The translations under genes and the position numbers were made by a program. Under the pieces are notes generated by a model. The model worked only from the letters and a program-made list of their open reading frames with translations, was not told the origin of the DNA and made no database searches. Of a stretch of DNA of 64,000 nt, positions 37,707-51,343 are shown one piece after another. The DNA comes from Haliclystus octoradiatus. Its lineage: Eukaryota; Cnidaria; Staurozoa; Stauromedusae; Haliclystidae. Where the stretch lies: contig OU744453.1 in the NCBI GenBank assembly GCA_916610825.1, forward strand, positions 11,179,826 through 11,243,825, given 5' to 3'. Position 1 is the stretch's first letter. Every line of letters starts with the position of its first letter.

Positions 37707-40113
37707 CTAGACGAAAAACCAGATAATTTTCAGACAATAGGCGTCTAGACAGCTTGCCAGACGTCTAGACAGAAAACCAGACGAATTAAGGGAACACCAG
37801 ACAATTTTCAGAAAATAAGCGTCTAGACAGCTTGCCAGACGTCTAGACAGAAAACCAGACGAATTAAGGGAACACCAGACAATTTTCAGAAAATAAGCGT
37901 CTAGACAGCTTGCCAGACATCTAGACAGAAAAGCAGACATATAGACGAAAAACAGACAATTTCTAGACAATAGACGTCTAGAAAGCTTTCAAGACGTCTA
38001 GACAGAAAACCAGACGAATAGAGGAAAAATCATACAATTTTCAGAAAATAAGCGTCTAGACAGAAAACCAGACGTCTAGACAGAAAACCAGACATCTAGA
38101 CAAAAAAGAGACAATTTTCAGACATAAGGCGTCTAGACAGAAAACAGAACGTATGGCAGGAAAACCAAACAATTTTCAGAAAATAAGCGTGTAAACAGCT
38201 TACCAGACGTCTAAACAGAAAACCAGACGTCAGGACGAAAAGCCAGACATTTTTCAGACAATAGGCGTCTAGACAGAAAACCAGACGTCTAGAAAGAAAA
38301 GCAGACGTCTAGACGAAAACCAGAAAATTGTATGACAATAGGCGTCTAGACAGCTTGATAGTGTCTAGACGAAAAAGCAGACAATTTTCAGACAATAGGC
38401 CACTAGACAGCTTGCCAGACGTTTAAACAAAAAACCAGACGTCTAGACGAAAAACCAGACAATTTTCAGACAATAGGTGTCTAGACAGCTTGCCAGACGT
38501 CTAGACAGAAAACCAAGTGTCTAGACGAGAAGCTAGACAATTTTCAGACAATAGGTGTCTAGACAGCTCGCCAGACGTCTAGACAGAAAACCAGACGTCT
38601 AGACGAAAAACCAGACAATTTTCAGACAAAAGGCGTCTAGACAGCTTACCAAGTGTCTAGACGATAAGCCAGACGTCTAGACGAAAAACCAGAAATTTTC
38701 AGACAATGGGCGTCTAGACAGATTGCCAAGTGTCTTGTCGAAAACCAGACAATTCTCAGACAGAAGACGTCTAGACAGCAAACCAGACGTCTAGACGATA
38801 AACCAGAAAGTTTTCAGACAATAGGCGTCTAGACAGGTTTCCAGACGTCTGTACTGAAACCAAGACGTATACAAGAAAAATCAGACAATTTTCAGACAAT
38901 AGGCGTCTAGACAGCTTGCCAGACGTCTAGACTGAAAACCAGACAAGTAGAGGAAAAATCATACAATTTTCAGAAAATAAGCGTCTAGACGAAAAACCAG
39001 AAATTTTCAGACCATAGGTGTCTAGACAGCTTGCCAAGTGTCTTGTCAAAAACCAGACAATTTTCAGACAAAAGACGTCTAGACAGAAAACCAGACGTCT
39101 AGACGAAAAACCAGACAATTTTCAGACAATAGGCGTCTAGACAGGTTTCCAGACGTCTTGACTGAAAACAAGAGGTATACAAGGAAAACCAGACAATTTT
39201 CAGACAATAGGCGTCTAGACAGCTTGCCAGACAACTAGACAGAAAACCAGACGAGTAGAGGAAAAATCATACAATTTTCAGAAAATAAGTGTCTAGACAG
39301 AAAACCAGACGTCTAGACAGAAAACCAGACATCTAGACGAAAAACCAGACAATTTTCAGACAAAAGACGTCTAGACAGCTTTCCAGACGTCTAGACAGAA
39401 AACCAGACATCTAGACGAAAAACCAGGCAATTTTCAGACAATAGGCCACTGCACAGATTGCCAGACGTATAAACAAAAAACCAGACGTCTAGACGAAAAA
39501 CCAGACATATTTCAGACCAAAGACGTCTAGACAGCTTTCCAGAGGTCTAGACAGAAAACCAGACATCTAGACGAAAAACCCGACAATTTTCAGACAATAG
39601 GCGTCAAGACAGCTTGCCAGACGTCTAGACAGAAAACCAGACGAATAAAGGGAACACCAGACAATTTTCAGAAAATAAGCGTCTAGACAGCTTGCCAGAC
39701 ATCTAGACAGAAAAGCAGACGTATAGACGAAAAACAGACAATTTCTAGACAATAGGCGTCTAGACAGGTTTCCAGACGTCTAGACAGAAAACCAGACGTC
39801 TGGACGAAAAGCAAGACATTTTTGAGACAATAGGCGTCTAGACAGCTTGCCAGACGTCTAGACAGAAAACCAGACGAATAGAGGAAAAATCATACAATTT
39901 TCAGAAAATAAGCGTCTAGACAGAAAACCAGACGTCTAGACAGAAAACCAGACATCTAGACAAAAAAGAGACAATTTTCAGACATAAGGCGTTTAGACAG
40001 CTTTCCAAGTGTCTAGACGAAAAACCAGACAATTTTCAGACAAAAGACGTCTAGACAGCTTTCCAGACGCCTAGACAGAAAACCAGACGTCTAGACGAAA
40101 AACCAGACAATTT
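37707..40113 (+). repeat. Module N in HOR copy 2, second occurrence
   Basis: It corresponds to 22438-24594 plus one duplicated monomer (37740-37817 and 37818-37895) and a segment of about 172 bp near 38.85-39.05 kb that is missing from copy 1. The offset to copy 1 grows from 15269 to 15519 across it. No gene is visible. Confidence 0.86.
37740..37895 (+). repeat. Single-monomer (78-bp) duplication
   Basis: The gacgaattaagggaacac monomer is present twice in a row, 78 bp apart (gaattaaggg at 37783 and 37861). At the homologous place in copies 1 and 3 (about 22.5 kb and 53.7 kb) it is single. Confidence 0.92.
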
Positions 40114-43100
40114 TCAGACAAAAACGTCTAGACAAATTGCCAGACGTCTAGACAGAAAACAGAACGTATGGCAGGAAAACCAAACAATTTTCAGAAAATA
40201 AGCGTGTAAACAGCTTACCAGACGTCTAAACAGAAAACCAGACGTCTGGACGAAAAGCCAGACAGTTTTCAGACAATAGGCGTCTAGACAGCTTGCCAAG
40301 TGTCTTGTTGAAAACCAGACAATTTTCAGACAAAAGACGTCTAGACAGAAAACCAGACGTCTGGACGAAAAGCCAGACATTTTTCTGACAATAGGCGTCT
40401 AGACAGCTTGCCAAGTGTCTTGTCAAAAACCAGACAATTTTCAGACAAAAGACGTCTAGACAGAAAACCAGACGTCTAGACAAAAACCAGACAATTTTCA
40501 GACAATAAGTGTCTAGACAGCTTGCCAGACGTCTAGACAGAAAACCAGACGTCTAGACGATAAACCAGACGAGTATAGAAAAAATCATACAATTTTCAGA
40601 AAATAAGCGTCTTGACAGAAAACCAGACGTCTAGAAAGAAAAGCAGACGTCTAGACGAAAACCAGACAATTCTATGACAATAGGCGTCTAGACAGCTTGC
40701 CAAGTGTCTAGACGAAAAAGCAGACAATTTTCAGACAATAGGCCACTGGACAGCTTGCCAGACGTTTAAACAAAAAACCAGACGTCTAGACGAAAAACCA
40801 GACAATTTTCAGACAATAGGTGTATAGACAGCTTGCCAGACGTCTAGACAAAAAACCAAGTGTCTAGACGAGAAGCTAGACAATTTTCAGACAATAGGTG
40901 TCTAGACAGCTCGCCAGACGTCTAGACAGAAAACCAGACGTCTAGACGAAAAACCAGACAATTTTCATACAAAAACGTCTATACAGCTTGCCAGACGTCT
41001 ATACAGAAAACCAGACGTCTGGACAAAAAGCCAGACATTTTTCAGACAATAGGCGTCTAGACAGCTTACCAAGTGTCTAGACGATAAGCCAGACGTCTAG
41101 ACGAAAAACCAGAAATTTTCAGACAATGGGTGACTAGACAGCTTGCCAAGTGTCTTGTCGAAAACCAGACAATTTTTAGACAGAAGACGTCTAGACAGCA
41201 AACCAGACGTCTAGACGATAAACCAGACAGTTTTCAGACAATAGGCATCTAGACAGGTTTCCAGACGTCTATACTGAAACCAAGACGTATACAAGAACAA
41301 TCAGACAATTTTCAGACAATAGGCGTCTAGACAGCTTGCCAGACGTCTAGACAGAAAACCAGACAAGTAGAGGAAAAATCATACAATTTTTAGAAAATAA
41401 GCGTCTAGACGAAAAACCAGAAATTTTCAGACCATAGGCGTCTAGACAGCTTGCCAAGTGTCTTGTCAAAAACCAGACAATTTTCAGACAAAAGACGTCT
41501 AGACAGAAAACCAGACGTCTAGACGAAAAACCAGGCAAATTTCAGACAATAGGCGTCTAGACAGGTTTCCAGACGTCTTGACTGAAAACAAGAGGTATAC
41601 AAGGAAAACCAGACAATTTTCAGACAATAGGCGTTTAGACAGCATGCCAGACAACTAGACAGAAAACCAGACGAGTAGAGGAAAAATCATACAATTTTCA
41701 GAAAATAAGTGTCTAGACAGAAAACCAGACGTCTAGACAGAAAACCAGACATCTAGACGAAAAACCAGACAATTTTCAGACAAAAGACGTCTAGACAGCT
41801 TTCCAGACGTCTAGACAGAAAACCAGACATCTAGACGAAAAATAGACACTTTTCAGACATAAGACGTCTAGACAGCTTTCCAGACGTCTAGACGAAAAAC
41901 CAGACAATTTTCAGACAATAGGCCACTACACAGCTTGCCAGACTTTTAAACAAAAAACCAGACGTCTAGACGAAAAACCAGACAATTTTCAGGCAATGGG
42001 TGTCTAGACAGCTTGCCAGACGTCTAGACAGAAAACCTGACGTCTAGACAGAAAACCAAGTGTCTAGACGAGAAACTAGACAATTTTCAGACAATAGGTG
42101 TCTAGACAGCTTGCCAGACGTCTACACAGAAATCCAGACGTCTAGACGAAAAACCAGACAATTTTCAGACGAAAACGTCTGGACAGCTTCCCAGACGTCT
42201 AGACAGATAACCAAACGTATTGAAGGAAAACCAAACAATTTTCAGAAAATAAGCGTCTAAACAGCTTACCAGAAGTCTAGACAGAAAACCAGACGTCTGG
42301 ACGAAAAGCCAGACATTTTTTAGACAATAAGTGTCTAGACAGCTTGCCAGACGTCTAGACAGAAAACCAGACGTCTAGACGAAAAACCAGACGAGTAGAG
42401 GAAAAATTATACAATTTTACAAAAAAAAAAGCGTCCAGACAGAAAACCAGACGTCTAGAAAGAAAAGCAGACGTCTAGACGAAAACCAGACAATTCTATG
42501 ACAATAGGCGTCTAGACAGCTTGCCAAGTGTCTAGACGAAAAAGCAGACAATTTTCAGACAATAGGCCACTAGACAGCTTGCCAGACGTTTAAACAAAAA
42601 ACCAGACGTCTACACGAAAAACCAGACAATTTTCAGACAATAGGTGTCTAGACAGCTTGCCAGACGTCTAGACAGAAAACCAAGTGTCTAGACGAGAAGC
42701 TAGACAATTTTGAGACAATAGGTGTCTAGACAGCTCGCCAGACGTCTAGACAGAAAACCAGACGTCTAGACGAAAAACCAGACAATTTTCAGACAAAAAC
42801 GTCTATACAGCTTGCCAGACGTCTATACAGAAAACCAGACGTCTGGACAAAAAGCCAGACATTTTACAGACAATAGGCGTCTAGACAGCTTACCAAGTGT
42901 CTAGACGATAAGCCAGACGTCTAGACGAAAAACCAGAAATTTTCAGACAATGGGCGACTAGACAGCTTGCCAAGTGTCTTGTCGAAAACCAGACAATTTT
43001 CAGACAGAAGACGTCTAGACAGAAAACCAGACGTCTGGACGAAAAGCCAGACATTTTTCTGACAATAGGCGTCTAGACAGCTTGCCAAGTGTCTTGTCGA

Positions 43101-43948
43101 AAACCAGACAATTTTCAGACAAAAGACGTCTAGACAGAAAACCAGACGTCTGGACGAAAAGCCAGACATTTTTCTGACAATAGGCGTCTAGACAGCTTGC
43201 CAAGTGTATTGTCAAAAACCAGACAATTTTCAGACAAAAGACGTCTAGACAGAAAACCAGACGTCTAGACGAAAAACCAGACAATTTTCAGACAATAGAC
43301 GTCTAGACAGCTTGCCAAGTGTCTTGTCGAAAACCAGACAATTTTCAGACAAAAGACGTCTAGACAGAAAACCAGACGTCTAGACGAAAATCCAGACAAT
43401 TTTCAGACAATAGGCGTGTAGACAGGTTTCCAGACGTGTAGACTGAAAACAAGAAGTATACAAGGAAAACCAGACAATTTTCAGACAATAGACGTCTAGA
43501 CAGCTTGCCAGACGTCTAGGCAGAAAACCAGACGTCTAGACGAAAATCCCGACAATTTTCAGACAATAGGCGTCTAGACAGGTTTCCAGACGTCTAGACA
43601 GAAAACCAGACGTCTGGACGAAAAGCAAGACATTTTTGAGACAATAGGCGTCTAGACAGCTTGCCAGACGTCTAGACAGAAAACCAGACCAGTGGAGGAA
43701 AAATCATACAATTTTCAGAAAATAAGCGTTTAGACAGAAAATCAGACGTCTAGACAGAAAACCAGACATCTAGACGAAAAACCAGACATATTTCAGACAA
43801 AAGACGTCTAGACAGCTTTCCAGACGTCTAGACAGAAAACCAGACATCTAGACGAAAAACCAGGCAATTTTCAGACAATAGGCCACTGCTCAGATTGCCA
43901 GACGTATAAACAAAAAACCAGACGTCTAGACGAAAAACCAGACATATT
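40114..43948 (+). repeat. M module 1, HOR copy 2 (3835 bp)
   Basis: It has the same length as M1 of copy 1 and pairs at a constant offset of 15519, including the A10 run at 42421-42430. At 43208 it has tgtattgtc where copy 1 has tgttttgtc (27689) and most other monomers have tgtcttgtc; copy 3 shares the 'a' (58339). No gene is visible. Confidence 0.9.
42421..42430 (+). repeat. A10 run, HOR position marker (copy 2)
   Basis: Ten A residues replace the usual cagaaaata, in the same context as 26902-26911 (offset 15519). Confidence 0.9.
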
Positions 43949-46900
43949 TCAGACAAAAACGTCTAGACAAATTGCCAGACGTCTAGACAGAAAACAGAAC
44001 GTATGGCAGGAAAACCAAACAATTTTCAGAAAATAAGCGTGTAAACAGCTTACCAGACGTCTAAACAGAAAACCAGACGTCTGGACGAAAAGCCAGACAG
44101 TTTTCAGACAATAGGCGTCTAGACAGCTTGCCAAGTGTCTTGTTGAAAACCAGACAATTTTCAGACAAAAAACGTCTAGACAGAAAACCAGAAGTCTGGA
44201 CAAAAAGCCAGACATTTTTCTGACAATAGGCGTCTAGACAGCTTGCCAAGTGTCTTGTCAAAAACCAGACAATTTTCAGACAAAAGACGTCTAGACAGAA
44301 AACCAGACGTCTAGACAAAAACCAGACAATTTTCAGACAATAAGTGTCTAGACAGCTTGCCAGACGTCTAGACAGAAAACCAGACGTCTAGACGAAAAAC
44401 CAGACGAGTAGAGAAAAAATCATACAATTTTCAGAAAATAAGCGTCTTGACAGAAAACCAGACGTCTAGAAAGAAAAGCAGACGTCTAGACGAAAACCAG
44501 ACAATTCTATGACAATAGGCGTCTAGACAGCTTGCCAAGTGTCTAGACGAAAAAGCAGACAATTTTCAGACAATAGGCCACTGGACAGCTTGCCAGACGT
44601 TTAAACAAAAAACCAGACGTATAGACGAAAAACCAGACAATTTTCAGACAATATTGGTGTCTAGACAGCTTGCCAGACGTCTAGACAGAAAACCAAGTGT
44701 CTAGACGAGAAGCTAGACAATTTTCAGACAATAGGTGTCTAGACAGCTCGCCAGACGTCTAGACAGAAAACCAGACGTCTAGACGAAAAAACAGACAATT
44801 TTCAGACAAAAACGTCTATACAGCTTGCCAGACGTCTATACAGAAAACCAGACGTCTGGACTAAAAGCCAGACATTTTTCAGACAATAGATGTCTAGACA
44901 GCTTACCAAGTGTCTAGACGATAAGCCAGACGTCTAGACGAAAAACCAGAAATTTTCAGACAATGGGTGACTAGACAGCTTGCCAAGTGTCTTGTCGAAA
45001 ACCAGACAATTTTTAGACAGAAGACGTCTAGACAGCAAACCAGACGTCTAGACGATAAACCAGACAGTTTTCAGACAATAGGCATCTAGACAGGTTTCCA
45101 GACGTCTGTACTGAAACCAAGACGTATACAAGAAAAATCAGACAATTTTCAGACAATAGGCGTCTAGACAGCTTGCCAGACGTCTAGACTGAAAACCAGA
45201 CAAGTAGAGGAAAAATCATACAATTTTCAGAAAATAAGCGTCTAGACGAAAAACCAGAAATTTTCAGACCATAGGCGTCTAGACAGCTTGCCAAGTGTCT
45301 TGTCAAAAACCAGACAATTTTCAGACAAAAGACGTCTAGACAGAAAACCAGACGTCTAGACGAAAAACCAGGCAATTTTCAGACAATAGGCGTCTAGACA
45401 GGTTGCCAGACGTCTTGACTGAAAACAAGAGGTATACAAGGAAAACCAGACAATTTTCAGACAATAGGCGTTTAGACAGCTTGCCAGACGTCTAGACAGA
45501 AAACCAGACGAGTAGAGGAAAAATCATACAATTTTCAGAAAATAAGTGTCTAGACAGAAAACCAGCCGTCTAGACAGAAAACCAGACATCTAGACGAAAA
45601 ACCAGACAATTTTCAGACAAAAGACGTCTAGACAGCTTTCCAGACGTCTAGACAGAAAACCAGACATCTAGACGAAAAATAGACACTTTTCAGACATAAG
45701 ACGTCTAGACAGCTTTCCAGACGTCTAGACGAAAAACCAGACAATTTTAAGACAATAGGCCACTACACAGCTTGCCAGACTTTTAAACAAAAAGCCAGAC
45801 GTCTAGACGAAAAACCAGACAATTTTCAGGCAATGGATGTCTAGACAGCTTGCCAGACGTCTAGACAGAAAACCTGACGTCTAGACAGAAAACTAAGTGT
45901 CTAGACGAGAAACTAGACAATTTTCAGACAATAGGTGTCTAGACAGCTTGCCAGACGTCTACACAGAAAACCAGACGTCTAGACGAAAAACCAGACAATT
46001 TTCAGACGAAAACGTCTAGACAGCTTCCCAGACGTCTAGACAGATAACCAAACGTATTGAAGGAAAACCAAACAATTTTCAGAAAATAAGCGTCTAAACA
46101 GCTTACCAGAAGTCTAGACAGAAAACCAGACGTCTGGACGAAAAGCCAGACATTTTTCAGACAGTAAGTGTCTAGACAGCTTGCCAGACGTCTAGACAGA
46201 AAACCAGACGTCTAGACGAAAAACCAGACGAGTAGAGGAAAAATTATACAATTTTATGAAAATAAGCGTCCAGACAGAAAACCAGACGTCTAGAAAGAAA
46301 AGCAGACGTCTAGACGAAAACCAGACTATTCTATGACAATAGGCGTCTAGACAGCTTGCCAAGTGTCTAGACGAAAAAGCAGACAATTTGCAGACAATAG
46401 GCCACTAGACAGCTTGCCAGACGTTTAAACAAAAAACCAGACGTCTAGACAAAAAACCAGACAATTTTCAGACAATAGGTGTCTAGACAGCTTGCCAGAC
46501 GTCTAGACAGAAAACCAAGTGTCTAGACGAGAAGCTAGACAATTTTCAGACAATAGGTGTCTAGACAGCTCGCCAGACGTCTAGACAGAAAACCAGACGT
46601 CTAGACGAAAAACAAGACAATTTTCAGACAAAAACGTCTATACAGCTTGCCAGACGTCTATACAGAAAACCAGACGTCTGGACAAAAAGCCAGACATTTT
46701 ACAGACAATAGGCGTCTAGACAGCTTACCAAGTGTCTAGACGATAAGCCAGACGTCTAGACGAAAAACCAGAAATTTTCAGACAATGGGCGACTAGACAG
46801 CTTGCCAAGTGTCTTGTCGAAAACCAGACAATTTTCAGACAGAAGACGTCTAGGCAGAAAACCAGACGTCTAGACGAAAATCCTGACAATTTTCAGACAA

Positions 46901-47748
46901 TAGGCGTCTAGACAGGTTTCCAGACGTCTAGACAGAAAACCAGACGTCTGGACGAAAAGCAAGACATTTTTGAGACAATAGGCGTCTAGACAGCTTGCCA
47001 GACGTCTAGACAGAAAACCAGACCAGTGGAGGAAAAATCATACAATTTTCAGAAAATAAACGTTTAGACAGAAAATCAGACGTCTAGACAGAAAACCAGA
47101 CATCTAGACGAAAAACCAGACATATTTCAGACAAAAGACGTCTAGACAGAAAACCAGACATCTAGACGAAAAACCAGGCAATTTTCAGACAATAGGCCAC
47201 TGCACAGATTGCCAGACGTATAAACAAAAAACCAGAGGTCTAGACGAAAAACCAGACATATTTCAGACAAAAGACGTCTAGACAGCTTTCCAGACGACTA
47301 GACAGAAAACCAGACATCTAGACGAAAAACCAGACAATTTTCAGACAATAGGCGTCAAGACAGCTTGCCAGACGTCTAGACAGAAAACCAGACGAATAAA
47401 GGGAACACCAGACAATTTTCAGAAAATAAGCGTCTAGACAGCTTGCCAGACATCTAGACAGAAAAGCAGACGTATAGACGAAAAACAGACAATTTCTAGA
47501 CAATAGACGTCTAGAAAGCTTTCCAGACGTCTAGACAGAAAACCAGACGAATAGAGAAAAAAACCAGACGTCTAGACAGAAAACCAGACATCTAGACAAA
47601 AAGAGACAATTTTCAGACATAAGGCGTCTAGACAGCTTTCCAAGTGTCTAGACGAAAAACCAGACAATTTTCAGACAAAAGACGTCTAGACAGCTTTCCA
47701 GACGCCTAGACAGAAAACCAGACGTCTAGACGAAAAACCAGACAATTT
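43949..47748 (+). repeat. M module 2, HOR copy 2 (3800 bp, chimeric)
   Basis: It follows M1 at offset 3835 until about 46847, then jumps to an offset of 3334 (501 bp missing, junction in gacgtctaggcag). Near its end it has a segment absent from M1, containing an N-type gacgaataaagggaacac monomer (47318-47503), that restores the length to 3800 bp. A private 2-bp insertion gives caatattggtgtc at 44654-44655. No gene is visible. Confidence 0.85.
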
Positions 47749-50479
47749 TCAGACAAAAACGTCTAGACAAATTGCCAGACGTCTAGACAGAAAACAGAAC
47801 GTATGGCAGGAAAACCAAACAATTTTCAGAAAATAAGCGTGTAAACAGCTTACCAGACGTCTAAACAGAAAACCAGACGTCTGGACGAAAAGCCAGACAT
47901 TTTTCAGACAATAGGCGTCTAGACAGCTTGCCAAGTGTCTTGTTGAAAACCAGACAATTTTCAGACAAAAGACGTCTAGACAGAAAACCAGACGTCTGGA
48001 CGAAAAGCCAGACATTTTTCTGACAATAGGCGTCTAGACAGCTTGCCAAGTGTCTTGTCAAAAACCAGACAATTTTCAGACAAAAGACGTCTAGACAGAA
48101 AACCAGACTTCTAGACAAAAACCAGACAATTTTCAGACAATAAGTGTCTAGACAGCTTGCCAGACGTCTAGACAGAAAACCAGACGTCTAGACGAAAAAC
48201 CAGACGAGTAGAGGAAAAATCATACAATTTTCAGAAAATAAGCGTCTTGACAGAAAACCAGACGTCTAGAAAGAAAAGCAGACGTCTAGACGAAAACCAG
48301 ACAATTCTATGACAATAGGCGTCTAGACAGCTTGCCAAGTGTCTAGACGAAAAAGCAGACAATTTTCAGACAATAGGCCACTGGACATCTTGCCAGACGT
48401 TTAAACAAAAAACCAGACGTCTAGACGAAAAACCAGACAATTTTCAGACAATAGGTGTCTAGACAGCTTGCCAGACGTCTAGACAGAAAACCAAGTGTCT
48501 AGACGAGAAGCTAGACAATTTTCAGACAATAGGTGTCTAGACAGCTCGCCAGACGTCTAGACAGAAAACCAGACGTCTAGACGAAAAACCAGACAATTTT
48601 CAGACAAAAACGTCTATACAGCTTGCCAGACGTCTATACAGAAAACCAGACGTCTGGACTAAAAGCCAGACATTTTTCAGACAATAGGCGTCTAGACAGC
48701 TTACCAAGTGTCTAGACGATAAGCCAGACGTCTAGACGAAAAACCAGAAATTTTCAGACAATGGGTGACTAGACAGCTTGCCAAGTGTCTTGTCGAAAAC
48801 CAGACAATTTTTAGACAGAAGACGTCTAGACAGCAAACCAGACGTCTAGACGATAAACCAGACAGTTTTCAGACAATAGGCGTCTAGACAGGTTTCCAGA
48901 CGTCTGTACTGAAACCAAGACGTATACAAGAAAAATCAGACAATTTTCAGACAATAGATGTCTAGACAGCTTGCCAGACGTCTAGACAGAAAACCAGACA
49001 AGTAGAGGAAAAATCATACAATTTTCAGAAAATAAGCGTCTAGACGAAAAACCAGAAATTTTCAGACCATAGGCGTCTAGACAGCTTGCCAAGTGTCTTG
49101 TCAAAAACCAGACAATTTTCAGACAAAAGACGTCTAGACAGAAAACCAGACGTCTAGACGAAAAACCAGACAATTTTCAGACAATAGGCGTCTAGACAGG
49201 TTTCCAGACGTCTTGACTGAAAACAAGAGGTATACAAGGAAAACCAGACAATTTTCAGACAGTAGGCGTCTAGACAGCTTGCCAGACAACTAGACAGAAA
49301 ACCAGACGAGTAGAGGAAAAATCATACAATTTTCAGAAAATAAGTGTCTAGACAGAAAACCAGACGTCTAGACAGAAAACCAGACATCTAGACGAAAAAC
49401 CAGACAATTTTCAGACAAAAGACGTCTAGACAGCTTTCCAGACGTCTAGACAGAAAACCAGACATCTAGACGAAAAATAGACACTTTTCAGACATAAGAC
49501 GTCTAGACAGCTTTCCAGACGTCTAGACGAAAAACCAGACAATTTTCAGACAATAGGCCACTACACAGCTTGCCAGACTTTTAAACAAAAAGCCAGACGT
49601 CTAGACGAAAAACCAGACAATTTTCAGGCAATGGGTGTCTAGACAGCTTGCCAGATGTCTAGACAGAAAACCTGACGTCTAGACAGAAAACTAAGTGTCT
49701 AGACGAGAAACTAGACAATTTTCAGACAATAGGTGTCTAGACAGCTTGCCAGACGTCTACACAGAAAACCAGACGTCTAGACAAAAACCAGACAATTTTC
49801 AGACGAAAACGTCTAGACAGCTTCCCAGACGTCTAGACAGATAACCAAACGTATTGAAGGAAAACCAAACAATTTTCAGAAAATAAGCGTCTAAACAGCT
49901 TACCAGAAGTCTAGACAGAAAACCAGACGTCTGGACGAAAAGCCAGACATTTTTCAGACAGTAAGTGTCTAGACAGCTTGCCAGACGTCTAGACAGAAAA
50001 CCAGACGTCTAGACGAAAAACCAGACGAGTAGAGGAAAAATTATACAATTTTCAGAAAATAAGCGTCCAGACAGAAAACCAGACGTCTAGAAAGAAAAGC
50101 AGACGTCTAGACGAAAACCAGACAATTCTATGACAATAGGCGTCTAGACAGCTTGCCAAGTGTCTAGACGAAAAAGCAGACAATTTTCAGACAATAGGCC
50201 ACTAGACAGCTTGCCGGACGTTTAAACAAAAAACCAGACGTCTAGACAAAAAATCATACAATTTTCAGAAAATAAACGTTTAGACAGAAAATCAGACGTC
50301 TAGACAGAAAACCAGACATCTAGACGAAAAACCAGACATATTTCAGACAAAAGACGTCTAGACAGAAAACCAGACATCTAGACGAAAAACCAGGCAATTT
50401 TCAGACAATAGGCCACTGCACAGATTGCCAGACGTATAAACAAAAAACCAGACGTCTAGACGAAAAACCAGACATATTT
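47749..50479 (+). repeat. M module 3, HOR copy 2 (truncated)
   Basis: It repeats M from its A-type start to about 50245, where gacgtctagac is joined to aaaaaatcatacaatttt. A short stretch of gacatatttcag and ggccactgcac monomers then leads into the next A-type landmark at 50557. The exact right edge is uncertain by about 100 bp. No gene is visible. Confidence 0.78.
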
Positions 50480-51343
50480 CAGACAAAAGACGTCTAGACA
50501 GCTTTCCAGACGCCTAGACAGAAAACCAGACGTCTAGACGAAAAACCAGACAATTTTCAGACAAAAACGTCTAGACAAATTGCCAGACGTCTAGACAGAA
50601 AACAGAACGTATGGCAGGAAAACCAAACAATTTTCAGAAAATAAGCGTGTAAACAGCTTACCAGACGTCTAAACAGAAAACCAGACGTCTGGACGAAAAG
50701 CCAGACAGTTTTCAGACAATAGGCGTCTAGACAGCTTGCCAAGTGTCTTGTTGAAAACCAGACAATTTTCAGACAAAAGACGTCTAGACAGAAAACCAGA
50801 CGTCTGGACGAAAAGCCAGACATTTTTCTGACAATAGGCGTCTAGACAGCTTGCCAAGTGTCTTGTCAAAAACCAGACAATTTTCAGACAAAAGACGTCT
50901 AGACAGAAAACCAGACGTCTAGACAAAAACCAGACAATTTTCAGACAATAAGTGTCTAGACAGCTTGCCAGACGTCTAGACAGAAAACCAGACGTCTAGA
51001 CGATAAACCAGACGAGTATAGAAAAAATCATACAATTTTCAGAAAATAAGCGTCTTGACAGAAAACCAGACGTCTAGAAAGAAAAGCAGACGTCTAGACG
51101 AAAACCAGACAATTCTATGACAATAGGCGTCTAGACAGCTTGCCAAGTGTCTATACGAAAAAGCAGACAATTTTCAGACAATAGGCCACTGGACAGCTTG
51201 CCAGACGTTTAAACAAAAAACCAGACGTCTAGACGAAAAACCAGACAATTTTCAGACAATAGGTGTATAGACAGCTCGCCAGACGTCTAGACAGAAAACC
51301 AGACGTCTAGACGAAAAACCAGACAATTTTCATACAAAAACGT
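50480..51343 (+). repeat. A-type segment heading HOR copy 3
   Basis: From 50557 it matches 14499 and 31899, but the spacing to the following B module is 787 bp instead of 851. Near 51268 aataggtgtatagacagct is joined directly to cgccagacgtc, whereas the other copies have an aagtgtctagacgagaagc monomer between, so about one monomer is missing. No gene is visible. Confidence 0.82.

Larger units (their letters stand above)
29445..50479 (+). repeat. Large HOR, copy 2 (about 21.0 kb)
   Basis: Order is N, A-type, two B modules, N, and three M modules of which the last is cut short. The right boundary is approximate. It is placed where M-type sequence has given way to the A-type segment that heads copy 3. 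Between homologous anchors the spacing to copy 1 is 15.4-15.5 kb, and to copy 3 it is 15.1-15.9 kb. The greater length comes from extra M modules. Confidence 0.8.
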
